A stretch of 64,000 bases of DNA. Source: Isoetes taiwanensis (Eukaryota; Streptophyta; Lycopodiopsida; Isoetales; Isoetaceae). The DNA lies in NCBI GenBank assembly GCA_021234155.1, contig JAJEKV010000015.1, forward strand, positions 5,031,194 through 5,095,193, in the 5' to 3' direction. This document shows, piece by piece, positions 1-12,059 of this stretch. How positions within the stretch are numbered: the stretch's first letter is position 1; each line of letters starts with the position of its first letter. The notes beneath the pieces were generated by a model that saw only the letters and a list, made by a program, of their open reading frames with translations, was not told the DNA's origin and ran no database searches. A program made the position numbers and the translations under genes.

Positions 1-771
1 AACTTAAAGCGGTTGCCTAATGAAGTTATTGACATCTTTTTATATGAACCATTGTTGTTCTATACAATAAAATATCTCAACATTTTATCAAAAGATATAA
101 GCTAACTGTTAATTTTTCATCAAGATAGTAAATACTTGCACCTTCTAACCTATTCAATATTAGAAAGAACAAGTGGTGCTTGAGACAAAGCAATTAGTAT
201 TGGTTTAACAAAAGTATTCGCACATGTTCAACTTGGAAACCATTGTTATTTTAAGACAGCAATTCTCTTAACTTCCTCCATCAAAATCTTAATGTTTTTG
301 TTATGTAAGCTTGATAGTGGTTTTAATAAAAATTAAGGGACGTTCATCGAACCCTCGTATACAAATGGCTAAATATACAATATACGATATTGCATTAGGA
401 GCAAATTCAAGCGCCCAAGGATTTGAACCCTGGCATTTCCAATGGCTATAAAGGAGAACTCTAAACTTTCTAAAAAGGTTCATCCTTATACAAATCAATC
501 AAAGACCAAAAGTTAATTTACATAGTCACTAATCATTGACAATTGATAGCACAACTCGAGATTCTAATAGAACACAAGGACATTTGATGCTTGATCCATT
601 TTATACTTGAACAGAAACCATTCCAAAAAGACATCCCAAAGTTTCCTAGAATATGATGGTAATACATAGACCGCTATGCACTAGAGTAACAAAACTATTT
701 GCTCACATAACAGACTAGAACATAAAACTATTTTATCGTCACATCAATTAGACCTGATACAACAACAATTA
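1..771. other. AT-rich flank, no gene seen
   Basis: No reading frame here has recognisable protein similarity. On the minus strand, around 415-430, there is a GGTTCAAATCC motif that fits an RNA polymerase III B box. A weaker one lies near 345-360. No cloverleaf could be completed around either, so no tRNA is called. Confidence 0.5.
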
Positions 772-826
772 CATTAGGGCGGATTTGGGGTCTGAAAATG
801 GCCTCCTATCAGCCATTCCACGTCAT
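772..826 (+). repeat. left terminal inverted repeat
   Basis: It starts CATTAGGGCGGATTTGGGG and ends in CCACGTCAT. It pairs with the reverse complement of 4793-4854, with one mismatch in the first 32 bases and an indel-containing stretch further in. Confidence 0.8.
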
Positions 827-2288
827 ATTTCCGCTCCTTTTTTCCCATGCCACCTAGGATACAAAATCTCATCATTACAGATTTACTTGGAATATTCTCC
901 TAATAAGGGGATTGCGATTCATGGCGCCATATGTATTTAATTGCATTGGTTGTCGACATGTGCTGATGCAACATGTGGCGCTCTAAAAGCCACTTGCATT
1001 ATAGCATACCAGAACTCATGGCGATGCCTCTTGGTTTGTCGATACCAAGCGTGCGTGTCACCGATTCTTGCTTATTTTCATTTAGAGGTTATGGCCATAC
1101 AAGCTTCCCCGCCTTCCACATTTCAAAATTTGAATGTGTAGGTTGAAGCTTTGTATCGAATTTCATTTCGAGGGCTGCATGGCCGCTCTTTTATGGGTGG
1201 TTCACATGAAGAAGTTTAGGCCCTCCGCCGAAGTTCTCGGCGGAGTCAAAGATCGATTAAAAAATCAAGCCACAGATCAGCTACGCAAGTTGGATCTTGC
1301 AAGGGCTGATTTTCCAAAACGGGTTGAATTTTTTGCCTCAGCCCAAGTTCAGCAGTTTTAAGCCAGCGGTTCATTCCATGTGAACCCATCATTAACCGAT
1401 CTTTACTTCATCCCAATACAAAGCTTTCCGCCCCTACAATTCGGAATTTGAATTTGCTTAATGTATAAAAGCATGGATTGTAGGAGAATGGACTTTTCGA
1501 TTTCCATATGCACGCTAAAATTTCAAAAACGGTTAGTACGGACGCTCGCTCACACGGCTTAATTGTGCCGGGGCATACAAATTGTACACCTTCATTTCGC
1601 TACCGTGCGATCCACGCAAAGATGGAAGCTCCAAATGATATGTGGATAAGGATCCAACCGACTCCGCGAATATGCTCCAGTCTTCAATCGCAAAAAAAGA
1701 GGTCTAAAAATAAGAACTTAGACCTCGACGTATTGTGTCTTGCGTGCTCAAAAAGTGTTGACATCCGGGCGGATGGCGTTTATATCCATTGATCCGTTGA
1801 GTGGCAAGAAACCGCCATTTCAGGACGTTTCAAGTTTAGTTCGATTTTGTGGTGACGGTAACTCCGCCTCCTAGGATATTGTGAGAGATTGAGAGAGGAT
1901 GAAGGCATTCGAATCGAATACGTTCCTTGAGATGAGCTGCTTCCGATAAGGGAGGGAAATGTCCGTGAAGATGCTAATAAATGACATTATACTTTGCAAT
2001 GTGAAAGGTTTATACATTCTTGAAGTACAAAGGTTATGGTGTTTGTGTTTAGATACCGCTAATACAAGAAGGCTTTGACTACCTTTAACAATAGATTCCT
2101 TTAAAACTCTATTGCTATTTAAATTATAGCAAAAATGAGTCTTGAAACTCTTTAAGTAGTAGAAGAACTCTTTGACTAGTTATCCATTTGATGACCATTT
2201 TTAAGAAAATATGATATGTGACATTCTTATATGCAAACATTCATAAAATTTATGAACATTGAAGGTCAAAGCCATCCTTGTTTAAAGA

Positions 2289-3966
2289 GGATCATATGAT
2301 GCTAAATCTTCATGCTGTAAGTAATTGCATATAAGAAATTCGCTTTGGTGTGATCCTTTTATGTAATAAAGTAAATAGAAACACAAATATTCAACTTACA
2401 ACTTAGCGTAAAACAAATAGTATTTTAATAAACCAACACTTTATATACTAACACTTTACACTTTAAATAAGATATTTCTTTCTTTCCTTTTACTTGAAAG
2501 CTATTTTTTTTTTTCAAGATGGATCACACCAAGCTTAATAATACATATGCAAAAAAAAGGGACACACTAAATTAAGCATGGTGTGATCCACTTTCTTATT
2601 TGTTGTCAAATTAAAATTAAACACAAGTACTCATTCCTATTTGTATCTAAAATGCTTTACCACTCTTAAGTACATAAGTCATTATCCCTTTTCAAAGAGC
2701 ATAATATTTTTCAAGAAGGATCACACCAAGTTTAATAGTACATATGCAACAAAAAAATGGAACACACTAAATTCGCATCGCGGTGATCCACTTTCTTATT
2801 TGTTGTCAAATTAAAATTAAACACAAGTACCCCTTCTCATTTAATGCTTTACCACCCCAAGTGCATAAAGTTATTAGTCCTTTTCAAAGAGCATTTTCAA
2901 AGAGCATATCTTTTTTTTTTAAGAAGGATCACATCAAGCATCCTATTTGCATCTAAAATACTTTACCAACTCTAGTAGTACATAAAGTTATTAGCCCTTT
3001 TCAAAAAGCAAACACTTTATCAATAAATGAGCACGCCACATATCCACACTTAACTTCAAATAAGACACATATATATTTCTTTTATTAAAAGATAATCAAA
3101 GTAATTTTACTATAGGAAGTCATGTTTTTTCCAAAGATCACACCAAGCTTAATTTTGTATAAGCTAAAAGGTTGGAATATACTAAATTAGCATGGTGTGA
3201 TCCACTTTCTTGTTTGTTGTCAATAGATAATAACACCAAGTCCTCATCAATAGTCTCTCATTTGCATATAAAATATGTATCATTCCAAGTTATATTATGT
3301 TTTATGAACTAAACTTTTTTCAAAGAGGGTCCCAAAGCAAAATACAAACACATAGTCAATAAGCCAACACTTTACCAACAACCAAAGCTTTATTAAATAA
3401 GATTTTTATGTTATTTTATCAAACCTAACAATGTTTCCATATGTGACACTTTGAGTTAACTGATCCAAAGGCTCATGAAAGCGCGACATTTTATACAATA
3501 TGTCTTTGGAGCTTTTGTGTCGTGGCATTAGTAAACACCTCTAATGGAGCAAATATTTTGTAACTCATTTTTTCAACAACCCCGGATGCACGCCTTATCA
3601 AACATTTCTTCATTGCAAGGACACCATTCTCATAAGGCTTGCACAATTCGCTTAAACGAGGTCATGGGATCTACTTTCAAGCTCGGCTCCCACAATTTTA
3701 CAACGTAAAACTAGATGCCCATTGCCCCAATGTATATCTTGGAAAAGCATGTCTCTTATGTCCATATGTTAGACAACAACGATGCCAATGCTTTTCCCTA
3801 GTCCCAAATCCCGACATCCGATAAATATAGCCTAAAAGAAAAATTTTGATTCAAGGAGTGAATATAAATCAAGAAGAGAGAAGAAAAAAAAGAAGCAAGG
3901 ATCACATGACGCCAAATCTCACTACACATTTACAAAGTGCATATGCATTTTCGCATGGTGTGATCC
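2289..3966. repeat. array of about 70-bp hairpin repeats
   Basis: Five units begin GGATCA[CT]A or GATCACACCA and end GGTG(T)GATCC, giving a hairpin of about 68-72 bases: 2289-2356, 2521-2589, 2718-2789, 3136-3203 and 3899-3966. A sixth unit has only the left arm (2926). In the best copy (2521-2589) the arms GGATCACACCAAGCTTAAT and ATTAAGCATGGTGTGATCC pair with one mismatch. Units at 2521, 2718, 2926 and 3136 are spaced 197-210 bases apart. Several are followed by a shared stretch (ACTTTCTTATTTGTTGTC). They look like internal tandem repeats of the TIR element rather than independent insertions. Confidence 0.8.
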
Positions 3967-4792
3967 ATGTATTATTGAGGGTGCAAATTTGCAAATATCC
4001 TCCTCTTCAAACCCCTTCCCCCCTCCTTCCCTTTTTTTTTTTGCAATATACTATCCATAGCATTTATTTTGAACCCTATACTTCTACCTATTCATTATTA
4101 TGAATGAATGTCGCCCCGGCGATGTAACTCCATAGTCATCCTTCGTTAAGGATAGCATTCTCACCCACAAGCCTATGGATAGATATCCTTCCACCGCCAT
4201 GCCTTTATTGTTTTGTAAGTGATGAACTCTGCAAGCAATGTAGGAGTACTAGGAGCAATGATGGATGCAATTAGAGATACAGACGGTCGTTGAATTGTAA
4301 GAATGAATGGGAGGGAGCAATACGATGAATGGGAAGAGCTGAAAATTAGGAAAACTTCGAATGAAAATTTGGGTAGTAAAACATGGCATGTAACGCACGC
4401 TTGCTTGTCCGCACATCGCCTCGCCGTTGTTGCTTAACTCTATGCTCGCCCAAAAACACGCATACACTATTGGAGACTTGGATTCCAAATGAAGAGCGGC
4501 GAGAGGATGCACGTGAGCGGCGCTTAATGTGAACAATGGAAATCTTGGTGCCAAAATTTGAAAAGTGGTTGGTGCATGTGGGCATGTGCAATGAGGGCGG
4601 AAAAGTAGCCATTATTTTGGTCCGCGATACGATTTTCAAAAAATGCGGCCATTAATGTGGTTGCAATGAATGCACAAACATGTCCTATGAAATTTCGCCA
4701 TGTGGATGCCAAGTAAGCCCGCTCCTCTTTCTACTTGCCAACTAATATCGACTTTGGAAAAAAAATGCAAAACATCATTGGTCGCGAGAAAC

Positions 4793-4854
4793 ATGACGTG
4801 GAATTCTGGCATCCAAGATAAGGGCCATTTTGAGACCCCAAATCCGCCCTAATG
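4793..4854 (-). repeat. right terminal inverted repeat
   Basis: The reverse complement of the left end, ending CCCCAAATCCGCCCTAATG. The flanks just outside (…CAATTA on the left, AAAGGC… on the right) do not match each other. Confidence 0.8.
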
Positions 4855-5261
4855 AAAGGCTTTTTAGTGGAATTATGAGGCAACCATAAACCCATAAGCG
4901 AAGCCACAGAAGCCCCAAAACATAGCATGCTTCCACATAGAACTAACCACAGACATGAATATATTGCAAACATTGCAATTTAGATACCATGAAATTTTTG
5001 TAACCTGGGTAGAAGCTATCTCGTCATTTTTATGGTTGACACCTGCTTTTTCTTCTATATTTCTGCCACTGCCAATGCCTGCAGTAATGATCTTGAGCAA
5101 AATATACCTGCAACAGTAGTTTTCCTTATGTTTATCGTTTGCACTAAACAGTTGTAGTCCCTTTTTCGAGTCCATACTGATGTTGTAGTCGCTGCCATGA
5201 TGTGTAAAGATCTGCCATCCACAATATGTACAAGTAAGAAACACATTACATGCAGAGACAC
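4855..5261. other. spacer, no gene seen
   Basis: Unique AT-rich sequence between the TIR element and the first LINE tail. Minus-strand frames here overlap one another and have no recognisable similarity. Confidence 0.4.
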
Positions 5262-5460
5262 TTTAGATAAGATAAGATAAGATAAGATGATTTTTTACGT
5301 CCACTGGAACCCAATGGCACATGCAAGGGCAACAGCCCATCTAAAACCTGGGGACTAGACCCCGTCACCAAACACAAGAACCAAATATTAAAAGAACTAG
5401 TAATGGTGCCCGGCGTTGCCGGGCTTTACCTAGAACGTATTATTATGTAGGAATGAGATA
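5262..5460 (-). mobile_element. LINE 3' end with (CTTAT)n tail
   Basis: Read on minus, the sequence runs through …TTGGGTTCCAGTGGACGTAA… into a run of CTTAT repeats (plus strand GATAA, 5262-5288). The same terminal motif, with a different microsatellite, ends the LINE copy at 29262 and the fragment at 5515. Only the 3' end is present. The far boundary is uncertain, because a GC-rich hairpin at 5408-5424 may belong to another element. Confidence 0.5.
5408..5424 (+). repeat. 7-bp stem GC hairpin
   Basis: GCCCGGC-GTT-GCCGGGC is a perfect 7-bp stem with a 3-base loop. It is followed five bases later by CTAG. This is the general layout of a Helitron 3' end (hairpin, then CTRR), but the spacer is short and no matching 5' end was found. 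Confidence 0.5.
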
Positions 5461-5514
5461 GAAATAGTGGTGGAAGCATTTACCTAATTTGTTTGTTGGT
5501 GCTATATGAAGAGG

Positions 5515-5620
5515 TGATCATTAGATTTGCATTGAATTGAATTGAACTGAGTTTTATTGTCCATGGAGACCAATATAGTGTCAATGTGGATAGCATTGAT
5601 TTGGCACCGTATGTGGCACC
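5515..5620 (-). mobile_element. LINE 3' end with (TTCAA)n tail
   Basis: On minus, …TATTGGTCTCCATGGACAAT… followed by AAAACTCAG and then TTCAA repeats (plus strand ATTGAATTGAATTGAA, about 5523-5541). It shares the GGTCTCC-x-TGGAC-x-ATAAAA end with the copy at 29262. Only the 3' end is recognised. Confidence 0.5.
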
Positions 5621-8600
5621 ATAAAGAACATTTGTTGGAGTTATTACAGATTTTTATGTTGTGAATGAGATCTTGTTTGTTAAATGCGTGCAACAATTAT
5701 GGAGTATTGGGCAAGGATCTACCTATGTGATTTCAAATAGTAGAGAGTTATTACCTTGATTTGGGCTAAATGATTTGCTTGTTGACAAAAGCAGTCAAAA
5801 CCAAAATCTTCTTTCCTAAAAAAGTGTGCAACGAATATATAGTGTTGCGCAAAACATCAAAAGGCACCTCTACTATGGGAGCCCTTTGGGTGGAGCTAGG
5901 CTTCAGAGGGCAATATGCTTGTTTGTTGACAAAAGTAGCTAAAATCTTCTTTCTGATATCCGTGCAATGAATATACAGTGTTGGGTGAACACCAACCTAA
6001 TCAATTACAAAGAGAGGCATATTCTTACTTTGAGTTGGGAAATGTAGCTTTGTGGTACTTCCAATATGGGATTTGAGTTGAGCTAGGCTTGCTTGTTGAG
6101 CTAGGTTGAGTCAAAATCTAGCTTATAAATATGTGTAAAGAATATACAGTGTTGGGCAAGCATCAATCTATGCGTTACAAAGAGAAAAATGTTATTGACT
6201 TGAGTTTGACAATGCGTTCGATAGTCTTCCTCGCAGTTCCAATCTTGAGCCCTTTGGGTTGAGCTAAGCTTTGTAGTTCATATTCTTGTCCTTATGTTCA
6301 TATTTTCAATTTGGTGCGTATTGACATTGCAATCATTTCCAAACCTCCGTTATTCCTGTAGCACATGAGGATGTGATTATAATATATTTTTCATCAAATT
6401 ATATTGATCAAATAGCCTTCTATCACTAATATTTCACATATTGGCATTGCCAAACTTTAAAACAAAGCAATATGATATACAACTCACCTATATGGTTGGG
6501 CAAAGTGAGAAAGACAAATGTATTCAATTTGAATAGTTGAGTGATTTTATAAACCTAGTTTTATGAGCAACTTTGTCTTGTTTATATAGTTGAGCAAACC
6601 TATACACTTAGCCATATTACAATTTGTGTCTTGATCTTATCTTAGTTTGCTTCACAACATGATTATTGCATATCTTCTAGATGGATGGGAAATTGTGGCA
6701 CAACATTATTGTTGCAGATTATTGCATAACTTCTATATGGATGCGAAATTGTTGCACAACATTATTGTTGCTTGGATGCAAGTGACCCTACTCTAGAGTT
6801 AGCATTATTATCTATTCTATCTTCTCTTCTAGGTGGATGCAAGTTCTGCACATATGGCAATACAATGATAAAGAAATGCCATTAGGACTTTAATCCATTC
6901 AGCCAAATAAATTTATGAAGATTTGACATGTTATTTTGGGGAATGAAACAGCTCACAAAGCGGTGAAAAGCGGTGTTAATGAATTAACAAAATTTTGGTA
7001 TGGTAATTGTTGAAAAAAAATAGCTTGAGATGATGGATTCTTTCATCTGTTGCCAAAAATAATAGCTTGGAGTGATGGACTTTTCCATCTTTTGGACACT
7101 ACATAATGTTCTAGCTCTACAGGAGTGACAATCCACATACAATGATTATAGTACATAATTCAATGAGATTCAATGCTTCAATGGAAGCTGTACTGCGCAG
7201 TCAAATAGTCAAACAACAAAGGAGTGACTGAGAATGGAATTGAGACGGGACTTCCAACTCCAATTCGGCCAAGCAGCACAAACAAAGCACAAAGCAGCAT
7301 CTTGAAAAAGCTCCAAGAGGAAATGCATATTATTTCTAATGTAAACAGTTGCATTTTTAATATGCCACGAACTCCACATAATGAATATGGATGAAATTCC
7401 AAATGTTTGCACAATCACTTTCGAGATCTGCAATCTCATTACAACTATTTTGAAATTATCTCATATTTTCCCAGGGATGAATTCCAAAGATTCCAAATAG
7501 ACTCCTGCATGATGGCTTTGTCAGATGATTTGTAGACTCATCCATCACATCATAACCTTCATAAAAAATATTCTCGGATATACATGAGCTCAAAATGCGA
7601 TATCATTCCTATCTTCAAGCTTCTTTTGTGCCATTCAATTGCGAACTTCCTGCACTATGAAATCCATAGATGATATAGTTGTGTAAGCTGTAGAAGGTAT
7701 CATAGATCATTTATAATTATGTCTTGGTCTACAATCAGGTTTTGCAATATTGCTAGGCTTGTGACATGCGATTCATCGAGAACCCACTATAGATTGCCTG
7801 TAACAAAGAAGACCTAACATGAGTAGCTGAAAGAAACATTTACCTAAGGTTGCTCAATAACCCATGCTCCAGCATCAATGCAAAGACTACCTGAATTTTG
7901 AAATGTAGATACAAATAGACTGAAAGAAACAAAGGTTTTCAACCGCAACTAAAGATAGTGCAAAACACAAATGGCCCAACATAATTTTTATATCATCATT
8001 TCGAGGATGTTCCAAGGAATGGGCAGAGAAAGTCTAGTTTAATATGTAGAACCATATGCATTAAGCATGCTAAAGTATCTCCATGTAATCTGCAAGCAAG
8101 CACCAATGGCAAGCCGATGACACAATTTGTTAAGCTCCTCTGAGCAAGCATACCTCTAGAAGCTCCATTCATTGTATTCTTCATCTCATATGTCATGCTT
8201 GGAGGTCATTGGGAAAATAAGGTTAGAGTCCCGAAAATTTTGGAAGGGTTTCTGCTCTAAAATTCTAAACGCTGATCAATTTGCAACACGAAATATACAA
8301 TGATTCAAAGAACGAAAATAAGAAAATAAATCAATCATGGTCCTAACAAACCATTCCATCCAAAAAAAATATTACCCATCAGATAATCGCAAGTACTACT
8401 GCAAGTACCGCCATCATGTTCAAGTGGGTTGTGATAATGTTATCTTGATATGGCAAGTATAGTACAACTATATTGTAATCGCCATCATGTTTAATTGATG
8501 CATCAACATCATAATGTAATGCCATCCATGGTAAATTGGTCTCGCTCATGCCTCAATATAGAAATTTACAAATGAAAGCATTTCAGGACATGCCTTGTGA

Positions 8601-9095
8601 AACTCTATATCGATTGCACACATCTGAGGCTAGCATTTAAGAACTTTGCTCAAGAACATGCACCATAATCCTAAAAAAAGGTAAAGTCGGCCCAAAGAAG
8701 CTATTGGGCAGAACAAAGTATTAGTGCCGAGAAGCTGATTGAGGCAAGGTGTAGCATTGAAAGCAACTTTTAATGCTTTTAATACAAAATGAACAGATAA
8801 GAGAGGAAATGGATAATCAAGGCAAATAGAGAAGTTTGTGTGCGACCAAAAACCACTCGCATTCTACTTTCTGCTTTTGAAAATTTAATGTGCAGCCAAC
8901 ATGAAGAAGAAAAATACAGCTAGTGCAACGAATAATAACCGAGGCTTTCTTTGTGCAGCAGTAGCATCGGTGTATGCAACACCACAAAGGAGGGCTCTTA
9001 TCCTTCATTTGTGTGTTTTTTGCACTTTGAAGCTCTTTCCTCATCAAAAACATCATTGTCTAGGAAATATTTTGCCATCATATGTTCTTGCCCTC
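5621..9095. other. 3.5-kb AT-rich region, no gene seen
   Basis: No reading frame shows a recognisable domain. Short local repeats are visible: GAATATA[TC]AGTGTTG occurs near 5832, 5968 and 6136 in similar contexts, and CACAACATTATTGTTG occurs twice near 6697-6770. This looks like decayed repetitive sequence. Confidence 0.4.
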
Positions 9096-10338
9096 GAGAT
9101 CTCAACTAACACAATATAGTTGCTGCCGTGTGCAAGTCAATAAGGAGCTTTGTGAAAATGTCTATTTACTGTGGCTACTCTTGAAAATGGCGAGATGGAA
9201 ATAGGACGATCAATAATGTATGATTATCATACCTAATCACCGGCTTTGCTAGAGCATGCATGGAGAGCTAGGACTCCTAGAAAAAGAAGAATAGAAAATA
9301 GAAGCACAAATCAATTGGAAAAAAAAGCGAAGAAGGCAAAGAGATTGCAAAGACGAAAGTAATGAGACAATACCGAGGTAGCTCTGTGACTTAGGGTCAT
9401 GAAATGGAATTGATAGAACTGGATGTATGGATTCCAGAAATCATCTATGGCTATCGTGCCTCCAAGTTCCTTCATAGTTGCCGCATGTTTGGCACATAAA
9501 ACCCCGTGGCGAGAAGAAAAAAAAAACCGCCGATCAAAAAGCTTAGACATAAACAAAGAAACAAATGACGGCGTTTTCCATCTTGCCGTTCTTGGTGCCC
9601 TGTGTTAAATCTAGAACAGACAACATAGTTTTTGCAAAGCAAATGAATGAAAATGTAATATAGAAGCACCGAAAAATGGACATCATCCGAATATCCGAAT
9701 GAAAACCACGAGATCTCAGCTAACACAATATAGTTGCCTGCCAGCAAGTCAATAAGGAGCTTTGTGCAATGAAGACGACTTTGGATGAAAATGTCTATTT
9801 ACTGTGGCTACCAAAATGGCGGGATGGAAATAGGACGATCAATAATGTATGATTATCATACCTAATCACCGGGTTTTGCTAGAGCATGCATGGAGAGCTA
9901 GGACTCCTAGAAAAGAAGAATAGAAAATAGAAGCACAAATCAATTGGAAAAAAAACGAAGAAGGCAAAGAGATTGCAAAGACGAAAAGTAATGAGACAAT
10001 ACCGAGGTAGCTCTGCGGACTTAGGTCAGCGAAATGGAATTGGATAGAATCGATGTATGGATTCCAGAAATCATCTATGGCTATCGTGCCTCCAAGTTCC
10101 TTCATAGTTCTTTGTGCATGTTTGGCACATAAAACCCTCGCGGGCGAGAGAAGAAAAACCGCCGATCAAAAAGCTTAGACATAAACGAAGAAACAAATGA
10201 CGTTTTCCATCTTGCCGCTCTTGGTGCCCCCAAAGTTAAATCTAGAATAGGACAACATAGTTTTTGCAAAGCAAATGAATGAAAATGTAATATAGAAGAA
10301 CCGAAAATGGACATCATCCTGAATATCCGAATGAAAAC
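9096..10338. repeat. 614-bp tandem duplication
   Basis: The segment starting GAGATCTCAACTAACAC (9096) is repeated from 9710 (GAGATCTCAGCTAACAC), and the similarity continues to about 10338. Differences are scattered substitutions and small indels, mostly at CpG-like sites. Each copy carries the same minus-strand frames, which have no recognisable protein similarity, so these are treated as non-coding. Confidence 0.8.
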
Positions 10339-12059
10339 GTATGATAGAAGCGTGAAAGTGGACATGCCATCACAAAAGCGATTCATGCAGGGATTTTCAC
10401 AGAGAGATAAGAAAACCTACTATCATTGTCCTCCACACGGCCTCCATGCTGGAAACTAAGGACACGATCTCCCTGCGGTACACTATCTAACTACGATATC
10501 TCGAATCTAGAAATCATACCAAAAAAAATTTTCTCGATTTTTGGAAATTCGGAAATATTTTCCGGCTGCAAAAACATTAAAAACCTTAGAAAAACCAACC
10601 CAAAAAAAAATCCAAAAAGTTTTCGGAACCCCGGAAAAACCAAATTTAAACAATAGGATACCAAGAAGAAGATAATGCTAATGCTAATGGAATAATATAA
10701 AGTCTGTCTCAATAATGCAACTAATGTTTCTTTCTCGTCTTCATCTTCGCTAGCCAGCCAAACAAGAATAAAATCAAATAGTTTCATGTTTATACCTCTG
10801 CACCTGCAGTTCAGTATGCACATGATGCTCTATTTTGTTTAATTTCTAAGAATTGCTTACTAGAGTGCTCCTCCTGGCAACCACCAGTTTATATAATCCA
10901 ATAGCAAAAGACAAGACCAGGAGCAGAATGCAAACATGCATCATGTTGTGCCACACTTTACTAACAAGATCATAAAGCAAGCAATTAAAGATTAATCTGT
11001 CAAGATTTGAAGAAGCAGAAGAAGAGATCACATACAAGTCAAGAAAGCAACATCTTAATCTCAAGCTTCAGAACTGATTAACAGAGCTTTCGAATACCTA
11101 GCTTTCATGTCATTTGCCTTATGAGAAGCTACTTTACGACACAAATCTTCCAATCCAGCAAGCTCACAAGATTCGAGCTGGTGCACAGGGAACTGTGCAC
11201 AGGGAAGAAAAGAAAGGAAAAGAATGTAAAACTCGATACCTGGCAAATAGCAGGTCGCTGCTTGACATAGGAAAAAACAAAACAAATACAGGAAGTAAGG
11301 CTTACCATGATGAAGTTTTTTACTCCACCACTCGACTGCCAAGAAGTACTTGGGAAACATCTGTAAAACCAAAATCAAGAGCAAATAACCAAGGAGTTCG
11401 CTTAAAATCACCCAAAGCTGGAGAATCACTCGGACAAAATGCAGGATTAAAACAAAGCAAATGAAAAGTCCCCAGGTTTACAAGTTCGCAAGGTTCATTT
11501 CTGAATTAGCTTTGCAAAATGAAGGAGAAGTTCTGCAACTCACCAACAAATGGACGGAGAGCATGCCGGACTCAGGTGGCGTACAAAACTGAGAAACTGC
11601 TCCCGTTTTGCCGTATTAGGGTTTTAACCCAAACTATATCCACGGATCCACCCTAATATATAAAATATAATATCATTTTGTGAGCATTTCCACATTTCAC
11701 AAAACCAAATAAAGGCAAAGCATCAGGGTTCAAAAAATAATTTTTAATGGACAAGATTTTCCCTTGTCCATATGTATAACAACCAGATTTTTAAATTTGC
11801 AATCAGAAAATCCTGTAGTAATCAATTTTTGTCAGATAAATGCCCTTTTATAAAACTTAAACCAGAAATGAGAACAAAAACTAAGTTTTCAAACTTTTTT
11901 ATGCCAAAACTTATAATGATCATCTTGGAAACGAAAAGAAAAAAACAAAGTCACGTAAATCTAAACATTTACATCAAGTGACTATTTGGATTTCCAGTGT
12001 AGACATGGCGATTTGCTTTTGTCTTCCAAATCTGAATGCTTTCGTCAAAATCAAAGTCT
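10339..12059 (-). other. possible exon-bearing stretch, minus strand
   Basis: There is no clear gene, but splice-like signals occur on minus. An acceptor TTTTGGTTTTACAG near 11361 precedes a 55-base open segment (MFPKYFLAVEWWSKKLHH) ending at a GTAAGCC donor near 11307. A second segment near 11080-11180 reads LAGLEDLCRKVASHKANDMK. The phases of these pieces do not join simply, because the intervening acceptor region contains a short duplication (GTGCACAGGGAACTGTGCAC, 11181-11200). The product is not recognised. 11580-12059 is AT-rich with nothing supported. Confidence 0.25.

Larger units (their letters stand above)
772..4854. mobile_element. 4.1-kb TIR DNA element, non-autonomous
   Basis: The two ends form long inverted repeats (772-826 and 4793-4854). 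The outermost 32 bases match with one mismatch. No transposase can be read inside, so the element is probably mobilised in trans, or it is dead. The interior holds an array of hairpin repeats (2289-3966). Open frames at 1134-1361, 1508-1792 and 3639-3824 are short and unrecognised. The ends start CATTAGGGCGG. A clear target-site duplication is not visible, so the superfamily is uncertain. A 3-bp TTA target (PIF/Harbinger-like) is suggested by the GGGCGG start but is not exact on the right (TAA). A Mutator-like element is the alternative. Confidence 0.7.

Noticed and set aside
415-430. tRNA gene on minus strand
   Set aside because: Only a B-box-like sequence is present. No acceptor stem, D-arm or anticodon arm could be matched.
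9311-10386. Minus-strand frames in the 614-bp duplication
   Set aside because: Copies differ by frame-breaking indels, and no motif is recognised.
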